NCBI GenBank assembly: GCA_964413535.1
Contig: CAYPTB010000028.1
Location: forward strand, 1 to 64,000
Origin: CAYPTB01 sp964413535
GTDB taxonomy: Bacteria; Planctomycetota; UBA1135; GCA-002686595
Reading direction: 5' to 3'
Length of the DNA stretch: 64,000 nt
The notes under the pieces are model-generated. The model searched no databases and was not told the origin of the DNA. It saw only the letters and a list, made by a program, of their open reading frames with translations. Numbering within the stretch: position 1 is the first letter of the stretch; every line of letters begins with the position of its first letter. Shown piece after piece: positions 14,623 through 22,440 of this stretch. The position numbers and the translations under genes are program-made.

Positions 14623-16404
14623 TCACTGCGTGCCTGCGCGCCGAACCAGCGCCCTGCGCTCGCGCGCCACGGCGGCCAGGTGCCGCGCGCGGTCGAGCTT
14701 CGCGCCCAGCCGCCCGCGCTCGCTGAAGTACGCATCGAAGTAGGCCTGGCGCTCGGAGTCGGAGAAGTCGAGCGCTCCGCCGAGCAGCAGGCACGCGTGG
14801 TCGTAGTCCGGCCCGCGCGACTGCAGCCGCGCGCCGCCGCGCCACGCGTCGAGGAACCAGATCTCGCCGCGCGCGGGATCGCCGACGACGAGCAGGTTGC
14901 GCGGGAAGAGATCGCGGTGCACGAAGCCGCGCGCGTGGAGCCGCGCCACCTGGTGCCCCAGGGCCGCGAGACACGCCTCGCGCGCCGCCGCCGGCGCCGC
15001 CGCCAGCGCGCGCTCGAGCGTGGCCGCGCCGCGCACCTCCTCCGTGAGCAGGAATTGATAGAGCACGAGGCCCAGCGCACGCGCGCGCAGCACGCCCGCC
15101 GCGAGCGGCTGAGGCGCGCGGAAGCCGTTCCGGCGCAGCCACTCGAGGTTCTCGAACTCGGAGAGCCGCGGCGGCGCCCGCGCCAGGATGCGCTCGCGGA
15201 TCCCGTGCCGCAGGCGCGATTTGCCGGCGAGCGGCGAGCCCTTGAGGTAGCCGATCCGCGTCGCCGCGCCGCCGGGCTTCCCGTCCAACGTGAGCAGCGC
15301 CGGGAGCGCGAGCAACTCGGGGAGCGCGATCGGTCCCGACAGCCGCGCGCCGTCCCGCGCGGCGGCGAGCACGACCTCGCGCACGCACGCGACGTACTCC
15401 GGCTCGCCGCGCGTCTCGAGCGCGAGCCCGTTCCCCGTGGACTCGCGCTGCGGCCGGACGCGCTGCGCCGCCCCGTACCGCGTTCGCTCTTTGGCGCGCT
15501 GCGCCGCGCCGCGCTGCGTGAGTTCGCCGCTGCGCTGCGCCGCCCCGAGCTGCGTGGGTTCGCCGTCGCGCCGCGCCGCGCCGAGTTGCGCCGGCTCCCC
15601 GGTGCGTCGCGCGGGGCCGCGCGCGCCGGCCTGCGCGACCGCGAGCACCGCGAACGTCTGCTGCGAGAGGTAGCGCAGGACGTGGCGGTACTCGACGACC
15701 CGCGCGCCTGCCGCACGCGCGACGTGCTCGAGCTCCCGCTTCGAGCACGCCACGCGGCCCGACGGGCCCTCGTCCTGCTTCCAGCCGACGCGCCGCCGCA
15801 GGGCGGGCAACGACCCCGCGTCCCAGAAGGACGCGATCACCACGCGACGCGCGACGCGCGCGAGCTCCGCCACCACGCCGGCGAGTTCCTCGCGCGTGCG
15901 GAAGTGGTGCAGCAGCCGGCACGCCACGACCGCGTCGAACGCGCCGTCGCGAAAGGGCAGCGCCAGGACGTCCCCGGCGAGCAGCGTCGCCCCGCCGGCC
16001 TTCGCCTCGCATCCGACGCGCGCTACCCGCTCGTCGCGCTGTCCCCGACGGCGACCCGGCGCGACGTCGGCATCCGCGGAGGCGTCGCGACCCGTGCTCG
16101 CGCTGCGCGCGCCCGTGAGTGCCGCGTCGAGCGCGCGCACTTCCGCGAGCATCGCGAGCGACGCATCGAGCCCGACCCATCGCGCCCCCGTTCCGACGAG
16201 CGCCGCGCGCAGGCGACCCGCGCCGCAGCCGGCGTCGAGGATCGAGCCGCCCGCGAGGCCGTGGCGGCGCACGAGCTCCGCGACGAGGCGCGGATCGACC
16301 TCCGCGCGCCGGCGCGCGCCCCAGCGCTCGCCGCGATAGCGCGCTCCCGCGCCGCACCCCTGCCACTTCTCGCGCGGAGCGAGCGAGCCCTCCTGCTTCT
16401 CCAC
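14623..16404 (-). CDS. Methyltransferase / LPS-kinase-like fusion protein
   Basis: 593 residues from GTG 16404. Residues 40-260 are a class I SAM-dependent methyltransferase: GSILDAGCGAGRLR (53-66, motif I) and a DAVVACRLLHHF segment. Residues 265-325 are an Arg/Gln/Ala-rich linker made of four or five 12-residue repeats (core GEPTQLGAAQR). Residues 330-593 resemble the Kdo/heptose-kinase (InaA-like) family: HRDLFPRN (496-503) supplies the catalytic Asp and Asn, and FLDAW (Asp519) the metal-binding Asp. It could modify and phosphorylate a glycan or lipid, plausibly LPS. It is convergent with the preceding gene across a hairpin. The fusion is unusual; the two-domain reading frame is uninterrupted. 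Confidence 0.75.
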   Translation of the reverse strand: MEKQEGSLAPREKWQGCGAGARYRGERWGARRRAEVDPRLVAELVRRHGLAGGSILDAGCGAGRLRAALVGTGARWVGLDASLAMLAEVRALDAALTGARSASTGRDASADADVAPGRRRGQRDERVARVGCEAKAGGATLLAGDVLALPFRDGAFDAVVACRLLHHFRTREELAGVVAELARVARRVVIASFWDAGSLPALRRRVGWKQDEGPSGRVACSKRELEHVARAAGARVVEYRHVLRYLSQQTFAVLAVAQAGARGPARRTGEPAQLGAARRDGEPTQLGAAQRSGELTQRGAAQRAKERTRYGAAQRVRPQRESTGNGLALETRGEPEYVACVREVVLAAARDGARLSGPIALPELLALPALLTLDGKPGGAATRIGYLKGSPLAGKSRLRHGIRERILARAPPRLSEFENLEWLRRNGFRAPQPLAAGVLRARALGLVLYQFLLTEEVRGAATLERALAAAPAAAREACLAALGHQVARLHARGFVHRDLFPRNLLVVGDPARGEIWFLDAWRGGARLQSRGPDYDHACLLLGGALDFSDSERQAYFDAYFSERGRLGAKLDRARHLAAVARERRALVRRAGTQ

Positions 16405-16567
16405 CCCGGGATTCTAGGTAGGACCGGCCGCCGCGGCTCGCCGTGAATGCGGGGACCGCCGCGGTCGCTCGGCCGCACGCGGCGCTCGCATGTCCTACAG
16501 GTTGCGGACAATACGGCGGGCGACCGCGAAAACCGAGGCGACGAACGGCGATCGAGGCGGAGGAAGC

Positions 16568-17470
16568 ATGAAGACGCTCAGGCTCTGGAAGGCGACCAAG
16601 GAGGTCGTCTCGAAGCTGGGGGCCGACGAGCCGCTGCAGCTCGCCGCTTCCCTTTCCTATTACACGCTCCTGTCGCTCGCGCCCCTGGTGCTGGTCGTCG
16701 TCGCGGTCGCGAGTCTCGCCTTCGGGCGCCAAGCCGTGGAAGGCCGGATCGTGGCCGAGATGGACGGGCTCGTCGGAACGGCTGGCGCCGAGGTCATCCA
16801 GAGCGTGCTGCAGAACGCCGAGGGTCCCGAGAAGGGCATCGTGTCCCTCGCGATCGGCCTCTTCACGCTGTTCCTCGGCGCGACGTCCGTGTTCGTGCAG
16901 CTCCAGAGCGCGCTCAACCGCATCTGGGAGGTCGAGGCCAAACCCGCGTCCAAGAAGGGCCACGTGCTGTGGGTGTTCGCCCGCGATCGCCTGCTCTCCC
17001 TGGCGATGATCCTGGGCGTCGGCTTCCTCTTGCTCGTCTCGCTCCTCGTCAGCGCGGCGCTCTCGGCCACCGGCGACTGGCTCGACCACCGCGTGTCCTT
17101 CGACCCGTTCTTCTGGCGCGCGCTCGACACGCTGCTCGGACTGGGCGTCATCACGCTCCTGATCGCGATGATCTTCAAGTTCCTGCCGGACGTGGAGATC
17201 GGGTGGCGCGACGTGTGGTTCGGCGCGGTCGTGACGGCCCTGCTCTTCACCTTCGGCAAGTATCTGATCGGCCTCTACCTCGGCCGCGCGAGCATCGGCT
17301 CCGCCTACGGCGCCGCCGGCTCGGTCGTCGTGCTGATGGCGTGGATCTACTACGCCTCCCTGATCTTCTTCCTCGGCGCCGAGATCACCCAGGTGCGCAC
17401 ACGGCGCAAACGCGGCCGCCCGATTCCGGTCGAGTACGCCATGCCGGCTTCGCCGCGCCCGCAGAGCTGA
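16568..17470 (+). CDS. YihY/BrkB-family inner-membrane protein
   Basis: 300 residues from ATG 16568, picked over upstream starts because GGAGG is 4 nt before it. The first domain is typical: LAASLSYYTLLSLAPLVLVVVAV, then GATSVFVQLQSALNRIW. Six hydrophobic helices follow, with the conserved C-terminal AYGAAGSVVVLMAWIYYASLIFFLGAE. This family (PF03631) was once called ribonuclease BN or a virulence factor but members are inner-membrane proteins of unresolved function. It stands alone, divergent from the fusion gene at 14623-16404. The membrane topology makes an RNase role very unlikely. Confidence 0.9.
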   Translation: MKTLRLWKATKEVVSKLGADEPLQLAASLSYYTLLSLAPLVLVVVAVASLAFGRQAVEGRIVAEMDGLVGTAGAEVIQSVLQNAEGPEKGIVSLAIGLFTLFLGATSVFVQLQSALNRIWEVEAKPASKKGHVLWVFARDRLLSLAMILGVGFLLLVSLLVSAALSATGDWLDHRVSFDPFFWRALDTLLGLGVITLLIAMIFKFLPDVEIGWRDVWFGAVVTALLFTFGKYLIGLYLGRASIGSAYGAAGSVVVLMAWIYYASLIFFLGAEITQVRTRRKRGRPIPVEYAMPASPRPQS

Positions 17471-17528
17471 GCGCAGCGATCACATGGCCTGCGGTAGAGA
17501 TCGCGCAACGGGGCCCAGCCGAAGGGAA

Positions 17529-17696
17529 TCAGCCGGCGATGAGTGCTAGCGCGGCCGGATGCGGGCCTGAAGCGACAGCGCGCGCACGCTCGAGGGCTTC
17601 GGCGCTCGTGTCGAACTCCGCATCGAGGGTGAACGTGCCCATCTCCGCGAGGCCGGCGTTCGGCCCGTGAAGAAGGATCAGGACTTTCCAGAGCAC
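17529..17696 (-). CDS. Small hypothetical protein coupled to the selenoprotein
   Basis: 55 residues from GTG 17696 to TGA 17529 (begins MLWKVLILLHGPNAGLAEMG, ends in AALALIAG). It has a hydrophobic first strand, an acidic helix and a conserved-looking C-terminus, and its codons are of the GC-rich kind used by chromosomal genes. The start lies 2 nt after the stop of the deiodinase-like gene, suggesting translational coupling. I know of no named family. Because it is short, and uses GTG, automatic annotation may omit it. Confidence 0.55.
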   Translation of the reverse strand: MLWKVLILLHGPNAGLAEMGTFTLDAEFDTSAEALERARAVASGPHPAALALIAG

Positions 17697-17698
17697 GC

Positions 17699-18895
17699 TC
17701 AGGGAGACGTAGGCTCCGCGCGCTCCAACGCGGGCAGCCCGAGCTCCTGGCGGATGGCGTCCTCGAGCTGGTCCGGCTCGAAGCCGAAGGGACCCGGTGC
17801 GCTGCGATACGCGACGCGTCCGTCCCCGTCCACGAGGACCAAGCGGTCGGGCCACGCCTCGTAGGCGCGATTGACCGAGTCCTGCATGTCGTCCACGACC
17901 GCGGGCATCGGCGCGAGCGCGAGCTGCGACACGCATGCGGCCGCGACCTCGCAGCGCTCCGCGAGCGAGAGCGGCTCCTCGATGACGGGCAAGTCCGGAT
18001 CGGTCATCGGCCAGACGCTGTTCACCGCGTGCGCCTCGCGGATGTAGACGACCAGGAACTGCACGTCCGCGCGATACTGCAGGAAGAGCTCCTTCAGCCG
18101 ACCGGCCGAAGCGCGGAACGGCCCTCATGTGAAGGAGCCGAAGACGAGCGCCACGGGTCGCCCGCGCAGCGACGCGAGCGAGACGCTTCCGTCGCCTTCA
18201 GGCGCAGCGGCCGTGAAGTCGGGGGCGATCTCGCGCGCCCCGCGCTCGAACCAGCCGATCGCGGGCTCGGGCCCGGGCAGCATGCGCTCGCGCGGCACGA
18301 GCACGCCGTCGCCGTCGACGTCGCGGCGCGCGAAGTAGGCGGAGAGCTCGGACAGGGCAAGCTGTCCGTCCCCGTCGCCCGCCGGAGGCACGTCGGCCGC
18401 CGCGAGGAGCGTCGCGTAGCGGTCGGTGTCCGGGTTGCCGCCTTGCACGGCGGGGATCGCAAAGAACTCCGCGCGCGCGAGCCGCCCATCCGCATCCGCG
18501 TCGTGCGCGGGGAATGCGGCCTCGATGTGCTCGAGCGTCACGCCTGCCTCCCCCGGCACGCCGAACGCCCGCATGAGCAGCATGGGCGAAGTGAGGTCGG
18601 CCGGCATCGCGAGCGGCACGTCGAAGTCCGCGCGCGTGACGAGCGTGTCGCCGTCGCGATCGAGGTTCTCGAACCCCGCTTCGTCCCGGCCGTACTCCGC
18701 GCGGCCGATGCGCCCGTCGCCGTCGCGCTCGTACCGCTCGAGCAGCTCTGCGAACACGCGATCGCGCTCGCGCGCAGCGAGCTCGGCCGGGGTCGTCTCG
18801 GGTGTGGCCGCACACGCAGCGGAAACGAGCGCTATCCCGAAACCGAGCAGCCCGCGGCGACGAGACGCGGAGCCGGACTGGGAGGGGAGAGGCAT
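17699..18895 (-). CDS. EF-hand / iodothyronine-deiodinase-like selenoprotein
   Basis: One gene read through an in-frame TGA at 18127-18125. From ATG 18895: a signal peptide/lipobox (SAAC), then EF-hand loops such as DRDGDTLVTRADF and DADADGRLARAEF. Next comes the thioredoxin-like fold of the deiodinase family: APDFTAAA, then VALVFGSFT, followed by TGA and GPFRASAGRL. Relatives have FGSCTU-PPF at this point, where U is selenocysteine. After the TGA the frame stays open for 142 codons with family-typical blocks VQFLVVYIREAH and DRLVLVDGDGRVAYRSAPGPFG. Sec would be residue 257 of 398. The same frame, the family match on both sides and a hairpin right after the TGA make readthrough the simplest explanation. 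The substrate is unknown. Confidence 0.85.
18101..18124 (-). promoter_or_regulatory. Candidate bacterial SECIS hairpin
   Basis: Immediately after the in-frame TGA the mRNA can fold into a short stem GGCCG/CGGCC enclosing a 10-nt loop (UUCCGCGCUU), at a distance of 1-20 nt from the codon. Bacterial SECIS elements lie just downstream of UGA and bind SelB. The stem is short and the loop has no verified SelB contact, so this is only a candidate. Confidence 0.4.
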
Positions 18896-18953
18896 GGCGG
18901 CGAGCGACCAACTCTAGCAGACACGCGGCGCACGCCCTCTCGACGCTCCCGGC

Positions 18954-19072
18954 GGTACAGAGCCGCGACCAACGACAACGGATTCGCAGGCTTTCCCCCG
19001 CGACCTAATATCGAACGAGTCTCGACTCTTCCGGGATCCCGAATCGGTTGTCGGTGGTCGCGGCTCTGTACC
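18954..19072. repeat. Hairpin repeat, family B
   Basis: A 119-bp element with inverted 33-bp arms differing at two positions (left arm starts GGTACAGAGCCGCGACC, right arm ends GGTCGCGGCTCTGTACC). The arms enclose about 50 bp. It lies upstream of the selenoprotein start and just before a toxin-like fragment. A single arm recurs at 21510-21547. Confidence 0.85.
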
Positions 19073-19087
19073 TTTGCACCGTACCTC

Positions 19088-19615
19088 GAGCATCGTGACG
19101 TCGAGGTCCAAGGTCGGGCGTCGGCTGTCGATCATTTCCAGCGGGGGAACTACTGGCGAGGGGCTCTGCAAACGGGTATTGCCGTGACCGAGGAGATTGT
19201 AGTGGTAAGGGTTTTGACGACAGTGGGCAAGGGACTATTCATCGCCGCAAGGGCAGGAGCGAGGAGCCTTGGGGCGAACGTTTTGCCCTCCACGGCGCGA
19301 AGCACAACAAACGTGGCCGAGGTGTTTTGGCGCCTGGAAAAGTTCAATGGCATCAATCCTAGGCTAGCGAGCGAACGGTTGCACGCAATTGAGCAGGCGA
19401 CGGGACGTCGCCCAGCCGACAACGTCTTGTTCGACTTGTCGGACGGTGTCTACGATCCAAAGACGAGAACGTGGCTTGGAAGCCTCACCGAAGGCGGCGC
19501 GAAACCAGGATGGCAAACTCATATCGGAGGCGACAGGCCTATGCAATTGTGCGTCACGATGCGTTCCACGATGCCAGCGTTGACGTTCGCAACAGGATCA
19601 CGGTTGTTCGGGTAG
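19088..19615 (+). pseudogene. Orphan C-terminal fragment of a polymorphic toxin
   Basis: No valid start is visible; the frame is open from at least 19088. It reads GRASAVDHFQRGNYWRGALQ, a hydrophobic segment (IVVVRVLTTVGKGLFIAARAG), then VFWRLEKFNGINPRLASERL, NVLFDLSDGVYDP and WLGSLTEGG. This order resembles the pretoxin and toxin tip of RHS-type polymorphic toxins, with the delivery part missing. GC is clearly lower than in the surroundings, suggesting transfer. It lies just after hairpin B. It is probably a discarded tip or the remains of a larger toxin gene. Confidence 0.55.
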
Positions 19616-19746
19616 TGGCTTCGTTGGACGAAGCCAAAGCCGAGGTTGAACGACTGCAAGCCCAAGCTGCGACTGAAGTGGAGTATTTCTGGCAGGCTAC
19701 TCGACTGAAGATCGAGGTTGATGAGACGGGCGAGGGGCACGCCTGA
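19510..19746 (+). CDS. Small protein, possible immunity partner
   Basis: 78 residues from ATG 19510, overlapping the end of the toxin-like frame by about 100 bp. It is charged and helical (DEAKAEVERLQAQAATEVEYFW) with a short basic N-terminus and acidic tail. Position directly after a toxin tip and similar low GC suggest an immunity gene, but no family is recognised and the overlap could be accidental. Role is inference from context only. Confidence 0.4.
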   Translation: MANSYRRRQAYAIVRHDAFHDASVDVRNRITVVRVVASLDEAKAEVERLQAQAATEVEYFWQATRLKIEVDETGEGHA

Positions 19747-19870
19747 CCACGCGCGGCCAGCCCGTTTCGCCTTCGTGGAAACACAGACAACCGGAACGCT
19801 GCTTGCGATGCCGCCCGCTTGAGTGCTTCGCACCGGGGCTCGCGCGAGGCCGCTAGAATCGCGGGCGCTC

Positions 19871-21490
19871 GTGACCTCCGCTTTCCGAGATCCTGGCTCG
19901 CTTCCCGATGACCTCTTCGCGCAGTGGCTCGCGCGCAGGGGAGAGAGCGCCGCGGACTTCGAGGCTCTCGTGCGCGACCATCCCGCCCACGAGAGCGCGT
20001 TGCGCGAGCTCCACGCGCGTTGGGAGCAGGTCGATCGTCTGATGCGTCGCGCGGGACTCGCCGTCTCGCTCTCGGAACGCTTGGCGAAACGCTACGGCGA
20101 AGAGGTCGAGCCCGAGATCTCGCTGCATGCCAAAGAGGAGCAGGCAGCCTCGTTCACCGACAGCGTGCTCTTGCGCCTGACCGGCCGCTCGGTCGCCGCC
20201 GGCCGCTACCAGATCCGCGGCGAGATCGCGCGCGGCGGGATGGGCGTCGTGCTGCGCGTGTGGGACGAGGACCTGCGCCGCCAGCTCGCGATGAAGGTGA
20301 TCCTGGGCCGAGACGAAGCGAGCACGAGCGGCGGCACGCCGCCGGTCGACACGCGCCAGCTCGCGCGCTTCCTCGAGGAGGCGCAGGTCACCGGCCAGCT
20401 CGATCACCCCGGCATCGTTCCCGTGCACGAGCTCGGTCTCGACGCGAGCGGACAGGTCTACTTCACGATGAAGCTCGTGAAGGGCCAGACGCTCAAGGAT
20501 GTCTTCGGGCTGGTGCAAGACGGACGAGAGGGTTGGACGCGCACACGCGCTCTGGGCGTGCTGCAGAAGGTCTGCGAGGCCTTGGCCTACGCACACGACA
20601 AGGGCGTGATCCACCGCGACCTCAAGCCCGACAACGTGATGGTCGGGAAGTACGGCGAGGTCTACGTGATGGACTGGGGCCTCGCGCGCGTGCTCGCGCA
20701 AGACGACCAGAAGAACCTGCGCATTCGACCCGAAAGGCCGCTCACGACGAGCTCCCTCTTCTCCCAACGCGCAGCGAGTCGCGGCGAGACTCCGGACTCG
20801 CCGCTCTACACGATGGACGGCGACGTCGTCGGGACGCCCGCGTACATGTCGCCCGAGCAAGCGCGCGGCGATCTCGACGCGATGGGCCCGCACTCGGACG
20901 TGTACGCGCTCGGCGCGCTGCTCTACCACTTGCTCGCCGGGCACATGCCGTTCGTGCCCAAGGGTGCGCGCCTCAACAACTACGCCGTGTGGGGCGTGGT
21001 GCAGCAAGGCCCGCCGCCGCCGATCCAGCGTCTCGCGCCCGACGCGCCGACCGAGCTCGTCGCCATCTGCGAGAAAGCCATGGCACGCGAGATCGCGGGA
21101 CGCTACCGCGACACGTCCGAGCTCGCACGCGACCTCGCGGCCTTCCTCGAGGGCCGCGTCGTCGCCGCCTACCAGACCGGCGCGTGGGCGGAAGCGAAGA
21201 AGTGGGTGGCGCGCAACAAGCCGCTCGCCGCCTCGCTGGCCGCAGCGCTGTTTCTGCTCGTCGCCGGCCTCGCGACAAGCTTGGCTCTCCGTGCACGGGC
21301 GGAGAGGAATGCCATCCTCGCGGCCGAGAACGCCACGCGCGCGGACGAAGAGGCCGCGCTCGCTACTCGGAACGCCGACCTCGCGGCGCAGCAAGCAACA
21401 CGCGCCGACGAGAAAGCCGCCGAAGCCGACCGGCTGAGGCAAGAGGCCGTCGCACGCGAGGAAGCCGCGACGGCGCCGCGTCGGTGCTGA
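19871..21490 (+). CDS. Ser/Thr protein kinase lacking its C-terminal domain
   Basis: About 539 residues from GTG 19871. Residues 113-435 are a complete Hanks-type kinase: glycine loop GEIARGGMGVV, Lys142 in AMKVIL, HRDLKPDN (248-255), MDWG replacing the usual DFG, and GTPAYMSPEQARGD. A membrane helix near 447-465 and a coiled coil of about 70 residues follow. Relatives continue with a large sensor or FGE-type domain; here the frame stops right after the coiled coil. The adjacent frame reads ASVLNEFSP just past the break, so the gene was probably truncated by a frameshift or deletion. A single arm of hairpin B follows. Kinase activity may remain. Confidence 0.8.
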   Translation: MTSAFRDPGSLPDDLFAQWLARRGESAADFEALVRDHPAHESALRELHARWEQVDRLMRRAGLAVSLSERLAKRYGEEVEPEISLHAKEEQAASFTDSVLLRLTGRSVAAGRYQIRGEIARGGMGVVLRVWDEDLRRQLAMKVILGRDEASTSGGTPPVDTRQLARFLEEAQVTGQLDHPGIVPVHELGLDASGQVYFTMKLVKGQTLKDVFGLVQDGREGWTRTRALGVLQKVCEALAYAHDKGVIHRDLKPDNVMVGKYGEVYVMDWGLARVLAQDDQKNLRIRPERPLTTSSLFSQRAASRGETPDSPLYTMDGDVVGTPAYMSPEQARGDLDAMGPHSDVYALGALLYHLLAGHMPFVPKGARLNNYAVWGVVQQGPPPPIQRLAPDAPTELVAICEKAMAREIAGRYRDTSELARDLAAFLEGRVVAAYQTGAWAEAKKWVARNKPLAASLAAALFLLVAGLATSLALRARAERNAILAAENATRADEEAALATRNADLAAQQATRADEKAAEADRLRQEAVAREEAATAPRRC

Positions 21491-21509
21491 ACGAGTTCAG
21501 TCCCTAGCG

Positions 21510-21547
21510 GGGTCGCGAATGTGAAGTCGTTGGTCGCGGCTTCATGC
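21510..21547. repeat. Single arm of hairpin family B
   Basis: The minus strand reads GAAGCCGCGACCAACGAC, matching GAGCCGCGACCAACGAC in the left arm of the element at 18954-19072, followed by ATTCGC in the same register. There is no second arm. It marks the junction after the truncated kinase. Confidence 0.6.
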
Positions 21548-21572
21548 CGTCGTTGGAGGTAGGCTCTCGCGG

Positions 21573-22124
21573 GTGGACGACCGCGAGCGGTGGGACGCGA
21601 AGTACGCGGGGGAGCTCCGGAGCGAACGCACCGCGCCGGACAAGTTCGTGCTCGCGGCGCTCGAGCGCATTCCGGCGTGCGGGCGTGCGCTCGACCTCGC
21701 GGCGGGGACGGGACGGCACGCGCTCGAGCTCGCGCGGCGCGGGTTCGAAGTGACGGCGTGGGACGTGAGCCCGGTGGGGCTCGCGATCCTGCGCGAGCGG
21801 GCGCGCGAGGCGAACGTCGCGGTCACGACGCACGCCGTCGACGTGCTCGCAGACCCCACGCCAGGCCTGGGCGAGCCGTTCGACCTCGTCGTGTGCGTGC
21901 TGTTCCTCGACCGCGGCCTGATGAACCATCTCGCGCGGCTCGTGGCGCCGGGAGGTCACCTGATCTTCGCGACCGCGACGACCGAGCTCGCGGGCGAGCG
22001 ACCGCCCATGCGCTTCCGCCTCGAGCCCGGCGAGCTCGCGCGCGGCCTGGCGGACTTCGAGACCGTCTTCGAGCGCGAAGTCGAAGGTCGCGCCGGGATC
22101 CTCGCGCGCAAGCCAGTCCCCTGA
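21573..22124 (+). CDS. Class I SAM-dependent methyltransferase
   Basis: 183 residues from GTG 21573. Motif I is RALDLAAGTGRHALELARRG, then the acidic end of strand 2 in VTAWDVSP, and FDLVVCVLFLDRGLMNHLARLVAPGGHLIFAT as motifs IV to VI. The short length and this layout resemble the TehB/UbiE-like small methyltransferases, but the substrate cannot be inferred. The gene starts about 25 bp after the hairpin B arm. It is intact, unlike the genes on either side. Confidence 0.8.
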   Translation: MDDRERWDAKYAGELRSERTAPDKFVLAALERIPACGRALDLAAGTGRHALELARRGFEVTAWDVSPVGLAILRERAREANVAVTTHAVDVLADPTPGLGEPFDLVVCVLFLDRGLMNHLARLVAPGGHLIFATATTELAGERPPMRFRLEPGELARGLADFETVFEREVEGRAGILARKPVP

Positions 22125-22178
22125 TTCGTCAGGGGACGAGCGAGCTCTCGTTGGTTCTCGACGAGAGCCGGTTGCTCT

Positions 22179-22440
22179 ATGCCGCTCGATCCGGAGCAAG
22201 TCGCGGAGACCCGCTCGTGGATCGAGAAGGCCGCCGGGGATCTACGCGCAGCAGATTTCGAGATGACCGCCGAAACCCCGCTCCTGGGCGACGTCTTGTT
22301 CCCATGCCCAACAGGCGGCGGAAAAGGCCATGACGGCCCCTCTGGTTTGGCACGACGTGCGTTTTCGCCAGACGCCCGATCTCGGTGAGCTGGGTCGTGA
22401 GTGCTCTGCTAGCAAGAGGATCGGGGGTAGGGAGGCGTGA
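22179..22440 (+). pseudogene. HEPN-domain protein, frameshifted
   Basis: ATG 22179 opens MPLDPEQVAETRSWIEKAAG and then ADFEMTAETPLLGDVLF. Shifting by one base at TTCC near 22300 gives HAQQAAEKAMTAPLVWH, the core of a HEPN domain, and a stop at 22440. Normal HEPN proteins of this type are about 130 residues and pair with a MNT nucleotidyltransferase; here the tail is cut and no MNT gene is present. One extra C would explain the break. The stop overlaps the next gene's start by 4 nt. Confidence 0.6.

Noticed and set aside
10007..15716. Long open frames antisense to the M64, S9 and fusion-protein genes
   Set aside because: These are Arg/Ala-rich shadows created by the high GC content. The opposite strand shows real domains and signal peptides.
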